DNA of 50,606 nt, taken from Liolophura sinensis (taxonomy: Eukaryota > Mollusca > Polyplacophora > Chitonida > Chitonidae). The stretch lies in NCBI RefSeq assembly GCF_032854445.1, contig NW_027018258.1, forward strand, positions 1-50,606, read 5' to 3'. The number at the start of each line of letters is the position of its first letter. Within the stretch, counting starts at the first letter, position 1. Both the position numbers and the translations under genes were made by a program. A model generated the notes under the pieces. It was not told where the DNA came from. It saw only the letters and a list, made by a program, of their open reading frames with translations, and searched no databases. This document shows positions 10,701 to 23,900 of the stretch, piece by piece.

Positions 10701-12113
10701 GGTGTGGTTTTTCTACATGTAGATAAAGACATTGAGTTTGTCTTCGACTTAGAAGTAAGACATTTGCTGGGTGAGTTAAATGGGCTTGGCCCAAAGATTT
10801 GACGTCGTCTGGGCTACCGAAGGGCACATAACTTATAATGAAAAGTTGAATATAGTAATGACCAGTCGCGATTGTACATAGTTAATGTAGCCGATTTCAA
10901 TTCGCAAAAAGACCAGGCAAAAATCCAAAAGTGGAAAAACTGTTCCAATGCTGCTGGTAAGAGGCTAATCCGACGTATTTTGTGACGAGAAATCGAATGG
11001 TGCAAACCGCGTTGCTCTCCGACCAATACTTTTGGCTGTAGCCACAAATGAATAATCAATGATGTCAAGATCACGTGCCCAGCAACGGCTCTTACTCCAT
11101 GGAAACCAAGGAAATTTGCAATTTTTCAACAGCTGGAGATGCCTGGCCCAATTGCGCATCCTTTGGCACCTTATTGATGTGGGTCAGTGTTCAATTGTAC
11201 TTTTTACAGCGGATTGTATCAAGTACCTTGTGTTTTTTTTATATACAAATGGTGTGGTTTTTCTACATGTAGATAAAGACATTGAGTTTGTCTTCGACTT
11301 AGAAGTAAGACATTTGTTGGGTGAGTTAAATGGGCTTGGCCCAAAGATTTGACGTCGTCTGGGCTACCGAAGGGCACATAACTTATAATGAAAAGTTGAA
11401 TATAGTAATGACCAGTCGCGATTGTACATAGTTAATGTAGCCGATTTCAATTCGCAAAAAGACGAGGCAAAAATCCAAAAGTGGAAAAACTGTTCCAATG
11501 CTGCTGGTAAGAGGCTAATCCGACGTATTTTGTGACGAGAAATCGAATGGTGCAAACCGCGTTGCTCTCCGACCAATACTTTTGGCTGTAGCCACAAATG
11601 AATAATCAATGATGTCAAGATCACGTGCCCAGCAACGGCTCTTACTCAATGGAAACCAAGGAAATTTGCAATTTTTCAACAGCTGGAGATGCCTGGCCCA
11701 ATTGCGCATCCTTTGGCACCTTATTGATGTGGGTCAGTGTTCAATTGTACTTTTTACAGCGGATTGTATCAAGTACCTTGTGTTTTTTTTATATACAAAT
11801 GGTGTGGTTTTTCTACATGTAGATAAAGACATTGAGTTTGTCTTCGACTTAGAAGTAAGACATTTGTTGGGTGAGTTAAATGGGCTTGGCCCAAAGATTT
11901 GACGTCGTCTGGGCTACCGAAGGGCACATAACTTATAATGAAAAGTTGAATATAGTAATGACCAGTCGCGATTGTACATAGTTAATGTAGCCGATTTCAA
12001 TTCGCAAAAAGACCAGGCAAAAATCCAAAAGTGGAAAAACTGTTCCAATGCTGCTGGTAAGAGGCTAATCCGACGTATTTTGTGACGAGAAATCGAATGG
12101 TGCAAACCGCGTT
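7706..12113 (+). repeat. Five-monomer higher-order repeat domain (m15-m22, period about 2.75 kb)
   Basis: m15 and m20 share TTCCAATT at 105, CAGCTGAAG (G123 to A), T7 and CGC at 440-442. m16 and m21 share GACGAGG at 448-454. m17 and m22 share ACTCAATGG (C85 to A). m18 and m23 share TTCCAATT with GGAG. Landmarks at 8327, 8877 and 9427 recur exactly 2,748 bases later at 11075, 11625 and 12175. The m15/m20 interval is 2,759 because m16 carries a 10-base duplication ahead of its landmark. m19 repeats m20 almost exactly (same TTCCAATT, GAAG, T7), so one monomer was also duplicated in place. m19 adds a private GACGATAAATC. Confidence 0.85.
8305..8324 (+). repeat. 10-base tandem duplication at the start of monomer m16
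   Basis: TGTCAAGATC occurs twice in a row (8305-8314, 8315-8324). It makes the m15-m16 landmark distance 560 instead of 550. It is unique in the array and lies beside a small cluster of other indels in m15 (extra G in TGGGGCTACC near 8052, extra A in GAAAAAGTTG near 8085, one A fewer in CGCAAAAGACC near 8148). Confidence 0.9.
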
Positions 12114-15100
12114 GCTCTCCGACCAATACTTTTGGCTGTAGCCACAAATGAATAATCAATGATGTCAAGATCACGTGCCCAGCAACGGCTCTTACTCCAT
12201 GGAAACCAAGGAAATTTCCAATTTTTCAACAGCTGGAGATGCCTGGCCCAATTGCGCATCCTTTGGCACCTTATTGATGTGGGTCAGTGTTCAATTGTAC
12301 TTTTTACAGCGGATTGTATCAAGTACCTTGTGTTTTTTTTTATATACAAATGGTGTGGTTTTTCTACATGTAGATAAAGACATTGAGTTTGTCTTCGACT
12401 TAGGAGTAAGACATTTGCTGGGTGAGTTAAATGGGCTTGGCCCAAAGATTTGACGTCGTCTGGGCTACCGAAGGGCACATAACTTATAATGAAATGTTGA
12501 ATATAGTAATGACCAGTCGCGATTGTACATAGTTAATGTACCCGATTTCAATAAACAAAAAGACCAGGCAAAAATCCAAAAGTGGAAAAACTGTTCCAAT
12601 GCTGCTGGTAAGAGGCTAATCCGACGTATTTTGTGACGAGAAATCGAATGGTGCAAACCGCGTTGCTCTCCGACCAATACTTTTGGCTGTAGCCACAAAT
12701 GAATAATCAATGATGTCAAGATCACGTGCCCAGCAACGGCTCTTACTCCATGGAAACCATAGAAATTTGCAATTTTTCAACAGCTGGAGATGCCTGGCCC
12801 AATTGCTCATCTTTTGGCACCTTATTGATGTGGGTCAGTGTTCAATTGTACTTTTTACAGCGGATTGTATCAAGTACCTTGTGTTTTTTTATATACAAAT
12901 GGTGTGGTTTTTCTACATGTAGATAAAGACATTGAGTTTGTCTTCGACTTAGAAGTAAGACATTTGCTGGGTGAGTTAAATGGGCTTGGCCCAAAGATTT
13001 GACGTCGTCTGGGCTACCGAAGGGCACATAACTTATAATGAAAAGTTGAATATAGTAATGACCAGTCGCGATTGTACATAGTTAATGTAGCCGATTTCAA
13101 TTAGCAAAAAGACCAGGCAAAAATCCAAAAGTAGAAAAACTGTTCCAATGCTGCTGGTAAGAGGCTAATCCGACGTATTTTGTGACGAGAAATCGAATGG
13201 TGCAAACCGCGTTGCTCTCCGACCAATACTTTTGGCTGTAGCCACAAATGAATAATCAATGATGTCAAGATCACGTGCCCAGCAACGGCTCTTACTCCAT
13301 GGAAACCAAGGAAATTTGCAATTTTTCAACAGCTGGAGATGCCTGGCCCAATTGCGCATCCTTTGGCACCTTATTGATGTGGGTCAGTGTTCAATTGTAC
13401 TTTTTACAGCGGATTGTATCAAGTACCTTGTGTTTTTTTTATATACAAATGGTGTGGTTTTTCTACATGTAGATAAAGACATTGAGTTTGTCTTCGACTT
13501 AGAAGTAAGACATTTGTTGGGTGAGTTAAATGGGCTTGGCCCAAAGATTTGACGTCGTCTGGGCTACCGAAGGGCACATAACTTATAATGAAAAGTTGAA
13601 TATAGTAATGACCAGTCGCGATTGTACATAGTTAATGTAGCCGATTTCAATTAGCAAAAAGACCAGGCAAAAATCCAAAAGTGGAAAAACTGTTCCAATG
13701 CTGCTGGTAAGAAGCTAATCCGACGTATTTTGTGACGAGAAATCGAATGGTGCAAACCGCGTTGCTCTCCGACCAATACTTTTGGCTGTAGCCACAAATG
13801 AATAATCAATGATGTCAAGATCACGTGCCCAGCAACGGCTCTTACTCCATGGAAACCAAGGAAATTTGCAATTTTTCAACAGCTGGAGATGCCTGGCCCA
13901 ATTGCGCATCCTTTGGCACCTTATTGATGTGGGTCAGTGTTCAATTGTACTTTTTACAGCGGATTGTATTAAGTACCTTGTGTTTTTTTTTATATACAAA
14001 TGGTGTGGTTTTTCTACATGTAGATAAAGACATTGAGTTTGTCTTCGACTTAGGAGTAAGACATTTGCTGGGTGAGTTAAATGGGCTTGGCCCAAAGATT
14101 TGACGTCGTCTGGGCTACCGAAGGGCACATAACTTATAATGAAATGTTGAATATAGTAATGACCAGTCGCGATTGTACATAGCTAATGTACCCGATTTCA
14201 ATAAGCAAAAAGACCAGGCAAAAATCCAAAAGTGGAAAAAACTGTTCCAATGCTGCTGGTAAGAGGCTAATCCGACGTATTTTGTGACGAGAAATCGAAT
14301 GGTGCAAACCGCGTTGCTCTCCGACCAATACTTTTGGCTGTAGCCACAAATGAATAATCAATGATGTCAAGATCACGTGCCCAGCAACGGCTCTTACTCC
14401 ATGGAAACCATAGAAATTTGTAATTTTTCAACAGCTGGAGATGCCTGGCCCAATTGCGCATCTTTTGGCACCTTATTGATGTGGGTCAGTGTTCAATTGT
14501 ACTTTTTACAGCGGACTGTATCAAGTACCTTGTGTTTTTTTTATATACAAATGGTGTGGTTTTTCTACATGTAGATAAAGACATTGAGTTTGTCTTCGAC
14601 TTAGAAGTAAGACATTTGCTGGGTGAGTTAAATGGGCTTGACCCAAAGATTTGACGTCGTCTGGGCTACCGAAGGGCACATAACTTATAATGAAAAGTTG
14701 AATATAGTAATGACCAGTCGCGATTGTACATAGTTAATGTAGCCGATTTCAATTAGCAAAATGACCAGGCAAAAAGCCAAAAGTGGAAAAACTGTTCCAA
14801 TGCTGCTGGTAAGAGGCTAATCCGACGTATTTTGTGACGAGAAATCGAATGGTGCAAACCGCGTTGCTCTCCGACCAATACTTTTGGCTGTAGCCACAAA
14901 TGAATAATCAATGATGTCAAGATCACGTGCACAGCAACGGCTCTTACTCCATGGAAACCATAGAAATTTGCAATTTTTCAACAGCTGGAGATGCCTGGCC
15001 CAATTGCGCATCCTTTGGCATCTTATTGATGTGGGTCAGTGTTCAATTGTACTTTTCACAGCGGATTGTATCAAGTACCTTGTGTTTTTTTTATATACAA

Positions 15101-15415
15101 ATGGTGTGGTTTTTCTACATGTAGATAAAGACATTGAGTTTGTCTTCGACTTAGAAGTAAGACATTTGCTGGGTGAGTTAAATGGGCTTGGCCCAAAGAT
15201 TTGACGTCGTCTGGGCTACCGAAGGGCACATAACTTATAATGAAAAGTTGAATATAGTAATGACCAGTCGCGATTGTACATAGTTAATGTAGCCGATTTC
15301 AATTCGCAAAAAGACCAGGCAAAAATCCAAAAGTAGAAAAACTGTTCCAATGCTGCTGGTAAGAGGCTAATCCGACGTATTTTGTGACGAGAAATCGAAT
15401 GGTGCAAACCGCGTT
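12114..15415 (+). repeat. Three-monomer higher-order repeat (m23-m25 and m26-m28)
   Basis: m23 and m26 share T9, TAGGAG at 290, ATGTTG at 380-385 and TACCCG at 427. m24 and m27 share CCATAGAA at 96-97 and CATCTTTTGG at 148. Landmarks 12175 to 13825 and 12726 to 14377 give periods of 1,650 and 1,651. The third member is not conserved: m25 is near consensus with AGC at 440, whereas m28 has CCATAG and TAG at 469-471. Private changes include ATTGCTCATC in m24, GTATTAAG in m26 and CTTGACCC in m27. m28 opens with CACGTGCACAGC, which alters its landmark. Confidence 0.75.
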
Positions 15416-15965
15416 GCTCTCCGACCAATACTTTTGGCTGTAGCCACAAATGAATAATCAATGATGTCAAGATCACGTGCCCAGCAACGGCTCTTACTCC
15501 ATGGAAACCAAGGAAATTTGCCATTTTTCAACAGCTGGAGATGCCTGGCCCAATTGCGCATCCTTTGGCACCTTATTGATGTGGGTGAGTGTTCAATTGT
15601 ACTTTTTACAGCGGATTGTATCAAGTACCTTTTGTTTTTTTTATATACAAATGGTGTGGTTTTTCTACATGTAGATAAAGACATTGAGTTTGTCTTCGAC
15701 TTAGAAGTAAGACATTTGTTGGGTGAGTTAAATGGGCTTGGCCCAAAGATTTGACGTCGTCTGGGCTACCGAAGGGCACATAACTTATAATGAAAAGTTG
15801 AATATAGTAATGACCAGTCGCGATTGTACATAGTTAATGTAGCCGATTTCAATTCGCAAAAAGACCAGGCAAAAATCCAAAAGTAGAAAAACTGTTCCAA
15901 TGCTGCTGGTAAGAGGCTAATCCGACGTATTTTGTGACGAGAAATCGAATGGTGCAAACCGCGTT
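15416..15965 (+). repeat. Linker monomer m29
   Basis: This copy has T at 217, T304, CGC at 440 and TAG at 469-471. It is therefore the same class as the third member of the following trimer (m35), with private TTGCCATTT and GTGGGTGAGTG. It looks like a leftover third member just left of the clean trimer repeats. Confidence 0.7.
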
Positions 15966-17616
15966 GCTCTCCGACCAATACTTTTGGCTGTAGCCACAAA
16001 TGAATAATCAATGATGTCAAGATCACGTGCCCAGCAACGGCTCTTACTCCATGGAAACCAAGGAAATTTGCAATTTTTCAACAGCTGGAGATGCCTGGCC
16101 CAATTGCGCATCCTTTGGCACCTTATTGATGTGGGTCAGTGTTCAATTGTACTTTTTACAGCGGATTGTATCAAGTACCTTGTGTTTTTTTTTATATACA
16201 AATGGTGTTGTTTTTCTACATGTAGATAAAGACATTGAGTTTGTCTTCGACTTAGGAGTAAGACATTTGCTGGGTGAGTTAAATGGGCTTGGCCCAAAGA
16301 TTTGACGTCGTCTGGGCTACCGAAGGGCACATAACTTATAATGAAATGTTGAATATAGTAATGACCAGTCGCGATTGTACATAGTTAATGTAGCCGATTT
16401 CAATTAGCAAAATGACCAGGCAAAAATCCAAAAGTGGAAAAACTGTTCCAATGCTGCTGGTAAGAGACTAATCCGACGTATTTTGTGACGAGAAATCGAA
16501 TGGTGCAAACCGCGTTGCTCTCCGACCAATACTTTTGGCTGTAGCCACAAATGAATAATCAATGATGTCAAGATCACGTGCCCAGCAACGGCTCTTACTC
16601 CATGGAAACCAAGGAAATTTGCAATTTTTCAACAGCTGGAGATGCCTGGCCCAATTGCGCATCCTTTGGCACCTTATTGATGTGGGTCAGTGTTCAATTG
16701 TACTTTTTACAGCGGATTGTATCAAGTAGCTTTTGTTTTTTTTATATACAAATGGTGTGGTTTTTCTACATGTAGATAAAGACATTGAGTTTGTCTTCGA
16801 CTTAGAAGTAAGACATTTGCTGGGTGAGTTAAATGGGCTTGGCCCAAAGATTTGACGTCGTCTGGGCTACCGAAGGGCACATAACTTATAATGAAAAGTT
16901 GAATATAGTAATGACCAGTCGCGATTGTACATAGTTAATGTAGCCGATTTCAATTCGCAAAAAGACCAGGCAAAAATCCAAAAGTAGAAAAACTGTTCCA
17001 ATGCTGCTGGTAAGAGGCTAATCCGACGTATTTTGTGACGAGAAATCGAATGGTGCAAACCGCGTTGCTCTCCGACCAATACTTTTGGCTGTAGCCACAA
17101 ATGAATAATCAATGATGTCAAGATCACGTGCCCAGCAACGGCTCTTACTCCATGGAAACCAAGGAAATTTGCAATTTTTCAACAGCTGGAGATGCCTGGC
17201 CCAATTGCGCATCCTTTGGCACCTTATTGATGTGGGTCAGTGTTCAATTGTACTTTTTACAGCGGATTGTATCAAGTACCTTTTCTTTTTTTTATATACA
17301 AATGGTGTGGTTTTTCTACATGTAGATAAAGACATTGAGTTTGTCTTCGACTTAGAAGTAAGACATTTGTTGGGTGAGTTAAATGGGCTTGGCCCAAAGA
17401 TTTGACGTCGTCTGGGCTACCGAAGGGCACATAACTTATAATGAAAAGTTGAATATAGTAATGACCAGTCGCGATTGTACATAGTTAATGTAGCCGATTT
17501 CAATTAGCAAAAAGACCAGGCAAAAATCCAAAAGTGGAAAAACTGTTCCAATGCTGCTGGTAAGAGGCTAATCCGACGTATTTTGTGACGAGAAATCGAA
17601 TGGTGCAAACCGCGTT
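15966..17616 (+). repeat. Trimer higher-order unit, copy 1 (m30-m32, 1,651 bases)
   Basis: Member a (m30): T9, GG at 289-290, C304, ATGTTG, AGC at 440 with AATGACC. Member b (m31): TAGCTTTTG (C213 to G, G217 to T), CGC at 440, TAG at 469-471. Member c (m32): T at 217, T304, AGC at 440. m32 also has CCTTTTCTTTT, a change otherwise seen only in m52, about 11 kb away. m30 has private GTGTTGTTTTT. Confidence 0.88.
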
Positions 17617-19267
17617 GCTCTCCGACCAATACTTTTGGCTGTAGCCACAAATGAATAATCAATGATGTCAAGATCACGTGCCCAGCAACGGCTCTTACTC
17701 AATGGAAACCAAGGAAATTTGCAATTTTTCAACAGCTGGAGATGCCTGGCCCAATTGCGCATCCTTTGGCACCTTATTGATGTGGGTCAGTGTTCAATTG
17801 TACTTTTTACAGCGGATTGTATCAAGTACCTTGTGTTTTTTTTTATATACAAATGGTGTGGTTTTTCTACATGTAGATAAAGACATTGAGTTTGTCTTCG
17901 ACTTAGGAGTAAGACATTTGCTGGGTGAGTTAAATGGGCTTGGCCCAAAGATTTGACGTCGTCTGGGCTACCGAAGGGCACATAACTTATAATGAAATGT
18001 TGAATATAGTAATGACCAGTCGCGATTGTACATAGTTAATGTAGCCGATTTCAATTAGCAAAATGACCAGGCAAAAAGCCAAAAGTGGAAAAACTGTTCC
18101 AATGCTGCTGGTAAGAGGCTAATCCGACGTATTTTGTGACGAGAAATCGAATGGTGCAAACCGCGTTGCTCTCCGACCAATACTTTTGGCTGTAGCCACA
18201 AATGAATAATCAATGATGTCAAGATCACGTGCCCAGCAACGGCTCTTACTCCATGGAAACCAAGGAAATTTGCAATTTTTCAACAGCTGGAGATGCCTGG
18301 CCCAATTGCGCATCCTTTGGCACCTTATTGATGTGGGTCAGTGTTCAATTGTACTTTTTACAGCGGATTGTATCAAGTAGCTTTTGTTTTTTTTATATAC
18401 AAATGGTGTGGTTTTTCTACATGTAGATAAAGACATTGAGTTTGTCTTCGACTTAGAAGTAAGACATTTGCTGGGTGAGTTAAATGGGCTTGGCCCAAAG
18501 ATTTGACGTCGTCTGGGCTACCGAAGGGCACATAACTTATAATGAAAAGTTGAATATAGTAATGACCAGTCGCGATTGTACATAGTTAATGTAGCCGATT
18601 TCAATTCGCAAAAAGACCAGGCAAAAATCCAAAAGTGGAAAAACTGTTCCAATGCTGCTGGTAAGAGGCTAATCCGACGTATTTTGTGACGAGAAATCGA
18701 ATGGTGCAAACCGCGTTGCTCTCCGACCAATACTTTTGGCTGTAGCCACAAATGAATAATCAATGATGTCAAGATCACGTGCCCAGCAACGGCTCTTACT
18801 CCATGGAAACCAAGGAAATTTGCAATTTTTCAACAGCTGGAGATGCCTGGCCCAATTGCGCATCCTTTGGCATCTTATTGATGTGGGTCAGTGTTCAATT
18901 GTACTTTTTACAGCGGATTGTATCAAGTACCTTTTGTTTTTTTTATATACAAATGGTGTGGTTTTTCTACATGTAGATAAAGACATTGAGTTTGTCTTCG
19001 ACTTAGAAGTAAGACATTTGTTGGGTGAGTTAAATGGGCTTGGCCCAAAGATTTGACGTCGTCTGGGCTACCGAAGGGCACATAACTTATAATGAAAAGT
19101 TGAATATAGTAATGACCAGTCGCGATTGTACATAGTTAATGTAGCCGATTTCAATTCGCAAAAAGACCAGGCAAAAATCCAAAAGTAGAAAAACTGTTCC
19201 AATGCTGCTGGTAAGAGGCTAATCCGACGTATTTTGTGACGAGAAATCGAATGGTGCAAACCGCGTT
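17617..19267 (+). repeat. Trimer higher-order unit, copy 2 (m33-m35, 1,651 bases)
   Basis: Same a-b-c order and exact period as the unit to its left (landmarks 17678, 18229, 18779). m33 adds ACTCAATGG (C85 to A) and AAAAAGCCAAAAG, both also seen in m47. m34 keeps TAGCTTTTG. m35 has the class-c markers plus GGCATCTTA. Confidence 0.88.
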
Positions 19268-20918
19268 GCTCTCCGACCAATACTTTTGGCTGTAGCCACA
19301 AATGAATAATCAATGATGTCAAGATCACGTGCCCAGCAACGGCTCTTACTCCATGGAAACCAAGGAAATTTGCAATTTTTCAACAGCTGGAGATGCCTGG
19401 CCCAATTGCGCATCCTTTGGCACCTTATTGATGTGGGTCAGTGTTCAATTGTACTTTTTACAGCGGATTGTATCAAGTACCTTGTGTTTTTTTTTATATA
19501 CAAATGGTGTGGTTTTTCTACATGTAGATAAAGACATTGAGTTTGTCTTCGACTTAGGAGTAAGACATTTGCTGGGTGAGTTAAATGGGCTTGGCTTAAA
19601 GATTTGACGTCGTCTGGGCTACCGAAGGGCACATAACTTATAATGAAATGTTGAATATAGTAATGACCAGTCGCGATTGTACATAGTTAATGTAGCCGAT
19701 TTCAATTAGCAAAAAGACCAGGCAAAAATCCAAAAGTGGAAAAACTGTTCCAATGCTGCTGGTAAGAGGCTAATCCGACGTATTTTGTGACGAGAAATCG
19801 AATGGTGCAAACCGCGTTGCTCTCCGACCAATACTTTTGGCTGTAGCCACAAATGAATAATCAATGATGTCAAGATCACGTGCCCAGCAACGGCTCTTAC
19901 TCCATGGAAACCAAGGAAATTTGCAATTTTTCAACAGCTGGAGATGCCTGGCCCAATTGCGCATCCTTTGGCACCTTATTGATGTGGGTCAGTGTTCAAT
20001 TGTACTTTTTACAGCGGATTGTATCAAGTAGCTTTTGTTTTTTTTATATACAAATGGTGTGGTTTTTCTACATGTAGATAAAGACATTGAGTTTGTCTTC
20101 GACTTAGAAGTAAGACATTTGCTGGGTGAGTTAAATGGGCTTGGCCCAAAGATTTGACGTCGTCTGGGCTACCGAAGGGCACATAACTTATAATGAAAAG
20201 TTGAATATAGTAATGACCAGTCGCGATTGTACATAGTTAATGTAGCCGATTTCAATTCGCAAAAAGACCAGGCAAAAATCCAAAAGTAGAAAATCTGTTC
20301 CAATGCTGTTGGTAAGAGGCTAATCCGACGTATTTTGTGACGAGAAATCGAATGGTGCAAACCGCGCTGCTCTCCGACCAATACTTTTGGCTGTAGCCAC
20401 AAATGAATAATCAATGATGTCAAGATCACGTGCCCAGCAACGGCTCTTACTCCATGGAAACCAAGGAAATTTGCAATTTTTCAACAGCTGGAGATGCCTG
20501 GCCCAATTGCGCATCCTTTGGCACCTTATTGATGTGGGTCAGTGTTCAATTGTACTTTTTACAGCGGATTGTATCAAGTACCTTTTGTTTTTTTTATATA
20601 CAAATGGTGTGGTTTTTCTACATGTAGATAAAGACATTGAGTTTGTCTTCGACTTAGAAGTAAGACATTTGTTGGGTGAGTTAAATGGGCTTGGCCCAAA
20701 GATTTGACGTCGTCTGGGCTACCGAAGGGCACATAACTTATAATGAAATGTTGAATATAGTAATGACCAGTCGCGATTGTACATAGTTAATGTAGCCGAT
20801 TTCAATTAGCAAAAAGACCAGGCAAAAATCCAAAAGTGGAAAAACTGTTCCAATGCTGCTGGTAAGAGGCTAATCCGACGTATTTTGTGACGAGAAATCG
20901 AATGGTGCAAACCGCGTT
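19268..20918 (+). repeat. Trimer higher-order unit, copy 3 (m36-m38, 1,651 bases)
   Basis: Landmarks 19329, 19880 and 20430 continue the 1,651-base period, and the next landmark (20980) keeps it once more. m36 has private GGCTTAAAG. m37 has TAGCTTTTG plus CGCGCTGC at 549. m38 has ATGTTG where the earlier class-c members have AAGTTG, and CGTTCCTCTCC at the monomer junction. After this unit only the first member (m39) follows the trimer pattern. Confidence 0.85.
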
Positions 20919-23900
20919 CCTCTCCGACCAATACTTTTGGCTGTAGCCACAAATGAATAATCAATGATGTCAAGATCACGTGCCCAGCAACGGCTCTTAC
21001 TCAATGGAAACCAAGGAAATTTGCAATTTTTCAACAGCTGGAGATGCCTGGCCCAATTGCGCATCCTTTGGCACCTTATTGATGTGGGTCAGTGTTCAAT
21101 TGTACTTTTTACAGCGGATTGTATCAAGTACCTTGTGTTTTTTTTTATATACAAATGGTGTGGTTTTTCTACATGTAGATAAAGACATTGAGTTTGTCTT
21201 CGACTTAGGAGTAAGACATTTGCTGGGTGAGTTAAATGGGCTTGGCCCAAAGATTTGACGTCGTCTGGGCTACCGAAGGGCACATAACTTATAATGAAAT
21301 GTTGAATATAGTAATGACCAGTCGCGATTGTACATAGTTAATGTAGCCGATTTCAATTAGCAAAAAGACCAGGCAAAAATCCAAAAGTGGAAAAACTGTT
21401 CCAATGCTGCTGGTAAGAGGCTAATCCGACGTATTTTGTGACGAGAAATCGAATGGTGCAAACCGCGTTGCTCTCCGACCAATACTTTTGGCTGTAGCCA
21501 CAAGTGAATAATGAATGATGTCAAGATCACGTGCCCAGCAACGGCTCTTACTCCATGGAAACCAAGGAAATTTGCAATTTTTCAACAGCTGGAGATGCCT
21601 GGCCCAATTGCGCATCCTTTGGCACCTTATTGATGTGGGTCAGTGTTCAATTGTACTTTTTACAGCGGATTGTATCAAGTACCTTGTGTTTTTTTTTATA
21701 TACAAATGGTGTGGTTTTTCTACATGTAGATAAAGACATTGAGTTTGTCTTCGACTTAGGAGTAAGACATTTGCTGGGTGAGTTAAATGGGCTTGGCCCA
21801 AAAATTTGACGTCGTCTGGGCTACCGAAGGGCACATAACTTATAATGAAAAATTGAATATAGTAATGACCAGTCGCGATTGTACATAGCTAATGTATCCG
21901 ATTTCAATAAGCAAAAAGACCAGGCAAAAATCCAAAAGTGGAAAAACTGTTCCAGTGCTGCTGGTAAGAGGCTAATCCGACGTATTTTGTGACGAGAAAT
22001 CGAATGGTGCAAACCGCGTTGCTCTCCGACCAATACTTTTGGCTGTAGCCACAAATGAATAATCAATGATGTCAAGATCACGTGCCCAGCAACGGCTCTT
22101 ACTCCATGGAAACCAAGGAAATTTGCAATTTTTCAACAGCTGGAGATGCCTGGCCCAATTGCGCATCCTTTGGCACCTTATTGATGTGGGTCAGTGTTCA
22201 ATTGTACTTTTTACAGCGGATTGTATCAAGTACCTTGTGTTTTTTTTATATACAAATGGTGTGGTTTTTCTACATGTAGATAAAGACATTGAGTTTGTCT
22301 TCGACTTAGAAGTAAGACATTTGCTGGGTGAGTTAAATGGGCTTGGCCCAAAGATTTGACGTCGTCTGGGCTACCGAAGGGCACATAACTTATAATGAAA
22401 TGTTGAATATAGTAATGACCAGTCGCGATTGTACATAGTTAATGTAGCCGATTTCAATTAGCAAAAAGACCAGGCAAAAATCCAAAAGTGGAAAAACTGT
22501 TCCAATGCTGCTGGTAAGAGGCTAATCCGACGTATTTTGTGACGAGAAATCGAATGGTGCAAACCGCGTTGCTCTCCGACCAATACTTTTGGCTGTAGCC
22601 ACAAGTGAATAATGAATGATGTCAAGATCACGTGCCCAGCAACGGCTCTTACTCCATGGAAACCAAGGAAATTTGCAATTTTTCAACAGCTGGAGATGCC
22701 TGGCCCAATTGCGCATCCTTTGGCACCTTATTGATGTGGGTCAGTGTTCAATTGTACTTTTTACAGCGGATTGTATCAAGTACCTTGTGTTTTTTTTTAT
22801 ATACAAATGGTGTGGTTTTTCTACATGTAGATAAAGACATTGAGTTTGTCTTCGACTTAGGAGTAAGACATTTGCTGGGTGAGTTAAATGGGCTTGGCCC
22901 AAAAATTTGACGTCGTCTGGGCTACCGAAGGGCACATAACTTATAATGAAAAATTGAATATAGTAATGACCAGTCGCGATTGTACATAGCTAATGTATCC
23001 GATTTCAATAAGCAAAAAGACCAGGCAAAAATCCAAAAGTGGAAAAACTGTTCCAGTGCTGCTGGTAAGAGGCTAATCCGACGTATTTTGTGACGAGAAA
23101 TCGAATGGTGCAAACCGCGTTGCTCTCCGACCAATACTTTTGGCTGTAGCCACAAATGAATAATCAATGATGTCAAGATCACGTGCCCAGCAACGGCTCT
23201 TACTCCATGGAAACCAAGGAAATTTGCAATTTTTCAACAGCTGGAGATGCCTGGCCCAATTGCGCATCCTTTGGCACCTTATTGATGTGGGTCAGTGTTC
23301 AATTGTACTTTTTACAGCGGATTGTATCAAGTACCTTGTGTTTTTTTTTATATACAAATGGTGTGGTTTTTCTACATGTAGATAAAGACATTGAGTTTGT
23401 CTTCGACTTAGGAGTAAGACATTTGCTGGGTGAGTTAAATGGGCTTGGCCCAAAAATTTGACGTCGTCTGGGCTACCGAAGGGCACATAACTTATAATGA
23501 AAAATTGAATATAGTAATGACCAGTCGCGATTGTACATAGATAATGTATCCGATTTCAATAAGCAAAAATACCAGGCAAAAATCCAAAAGTGGAAAAACT
23601 GTTCCAGTGCTGCTGGTAAGAGGCTAATCCGACGTATTTTGTGACGAGAAATCGAATGGTGCAAACCGCGTTGCTCTCCGACCAATACTTTTGGCTGTAG
23701 CCACAAATGAATAATCAATGATGTCAAGATCACGTGCCCAGCAACGGCTCTTACTCCATGGAAACCAAGGAAATTTGCAATTTTTCAACAGCTGGAGATG
23801 CCTGGCCCAATTGCGCATCCTTTGGCACCTTATTGATGTGGGTCAGTGTTCAATTGTACTTTTTACAGCGGATTGTATCAAGTACCTTGTGTTTTTTTTA

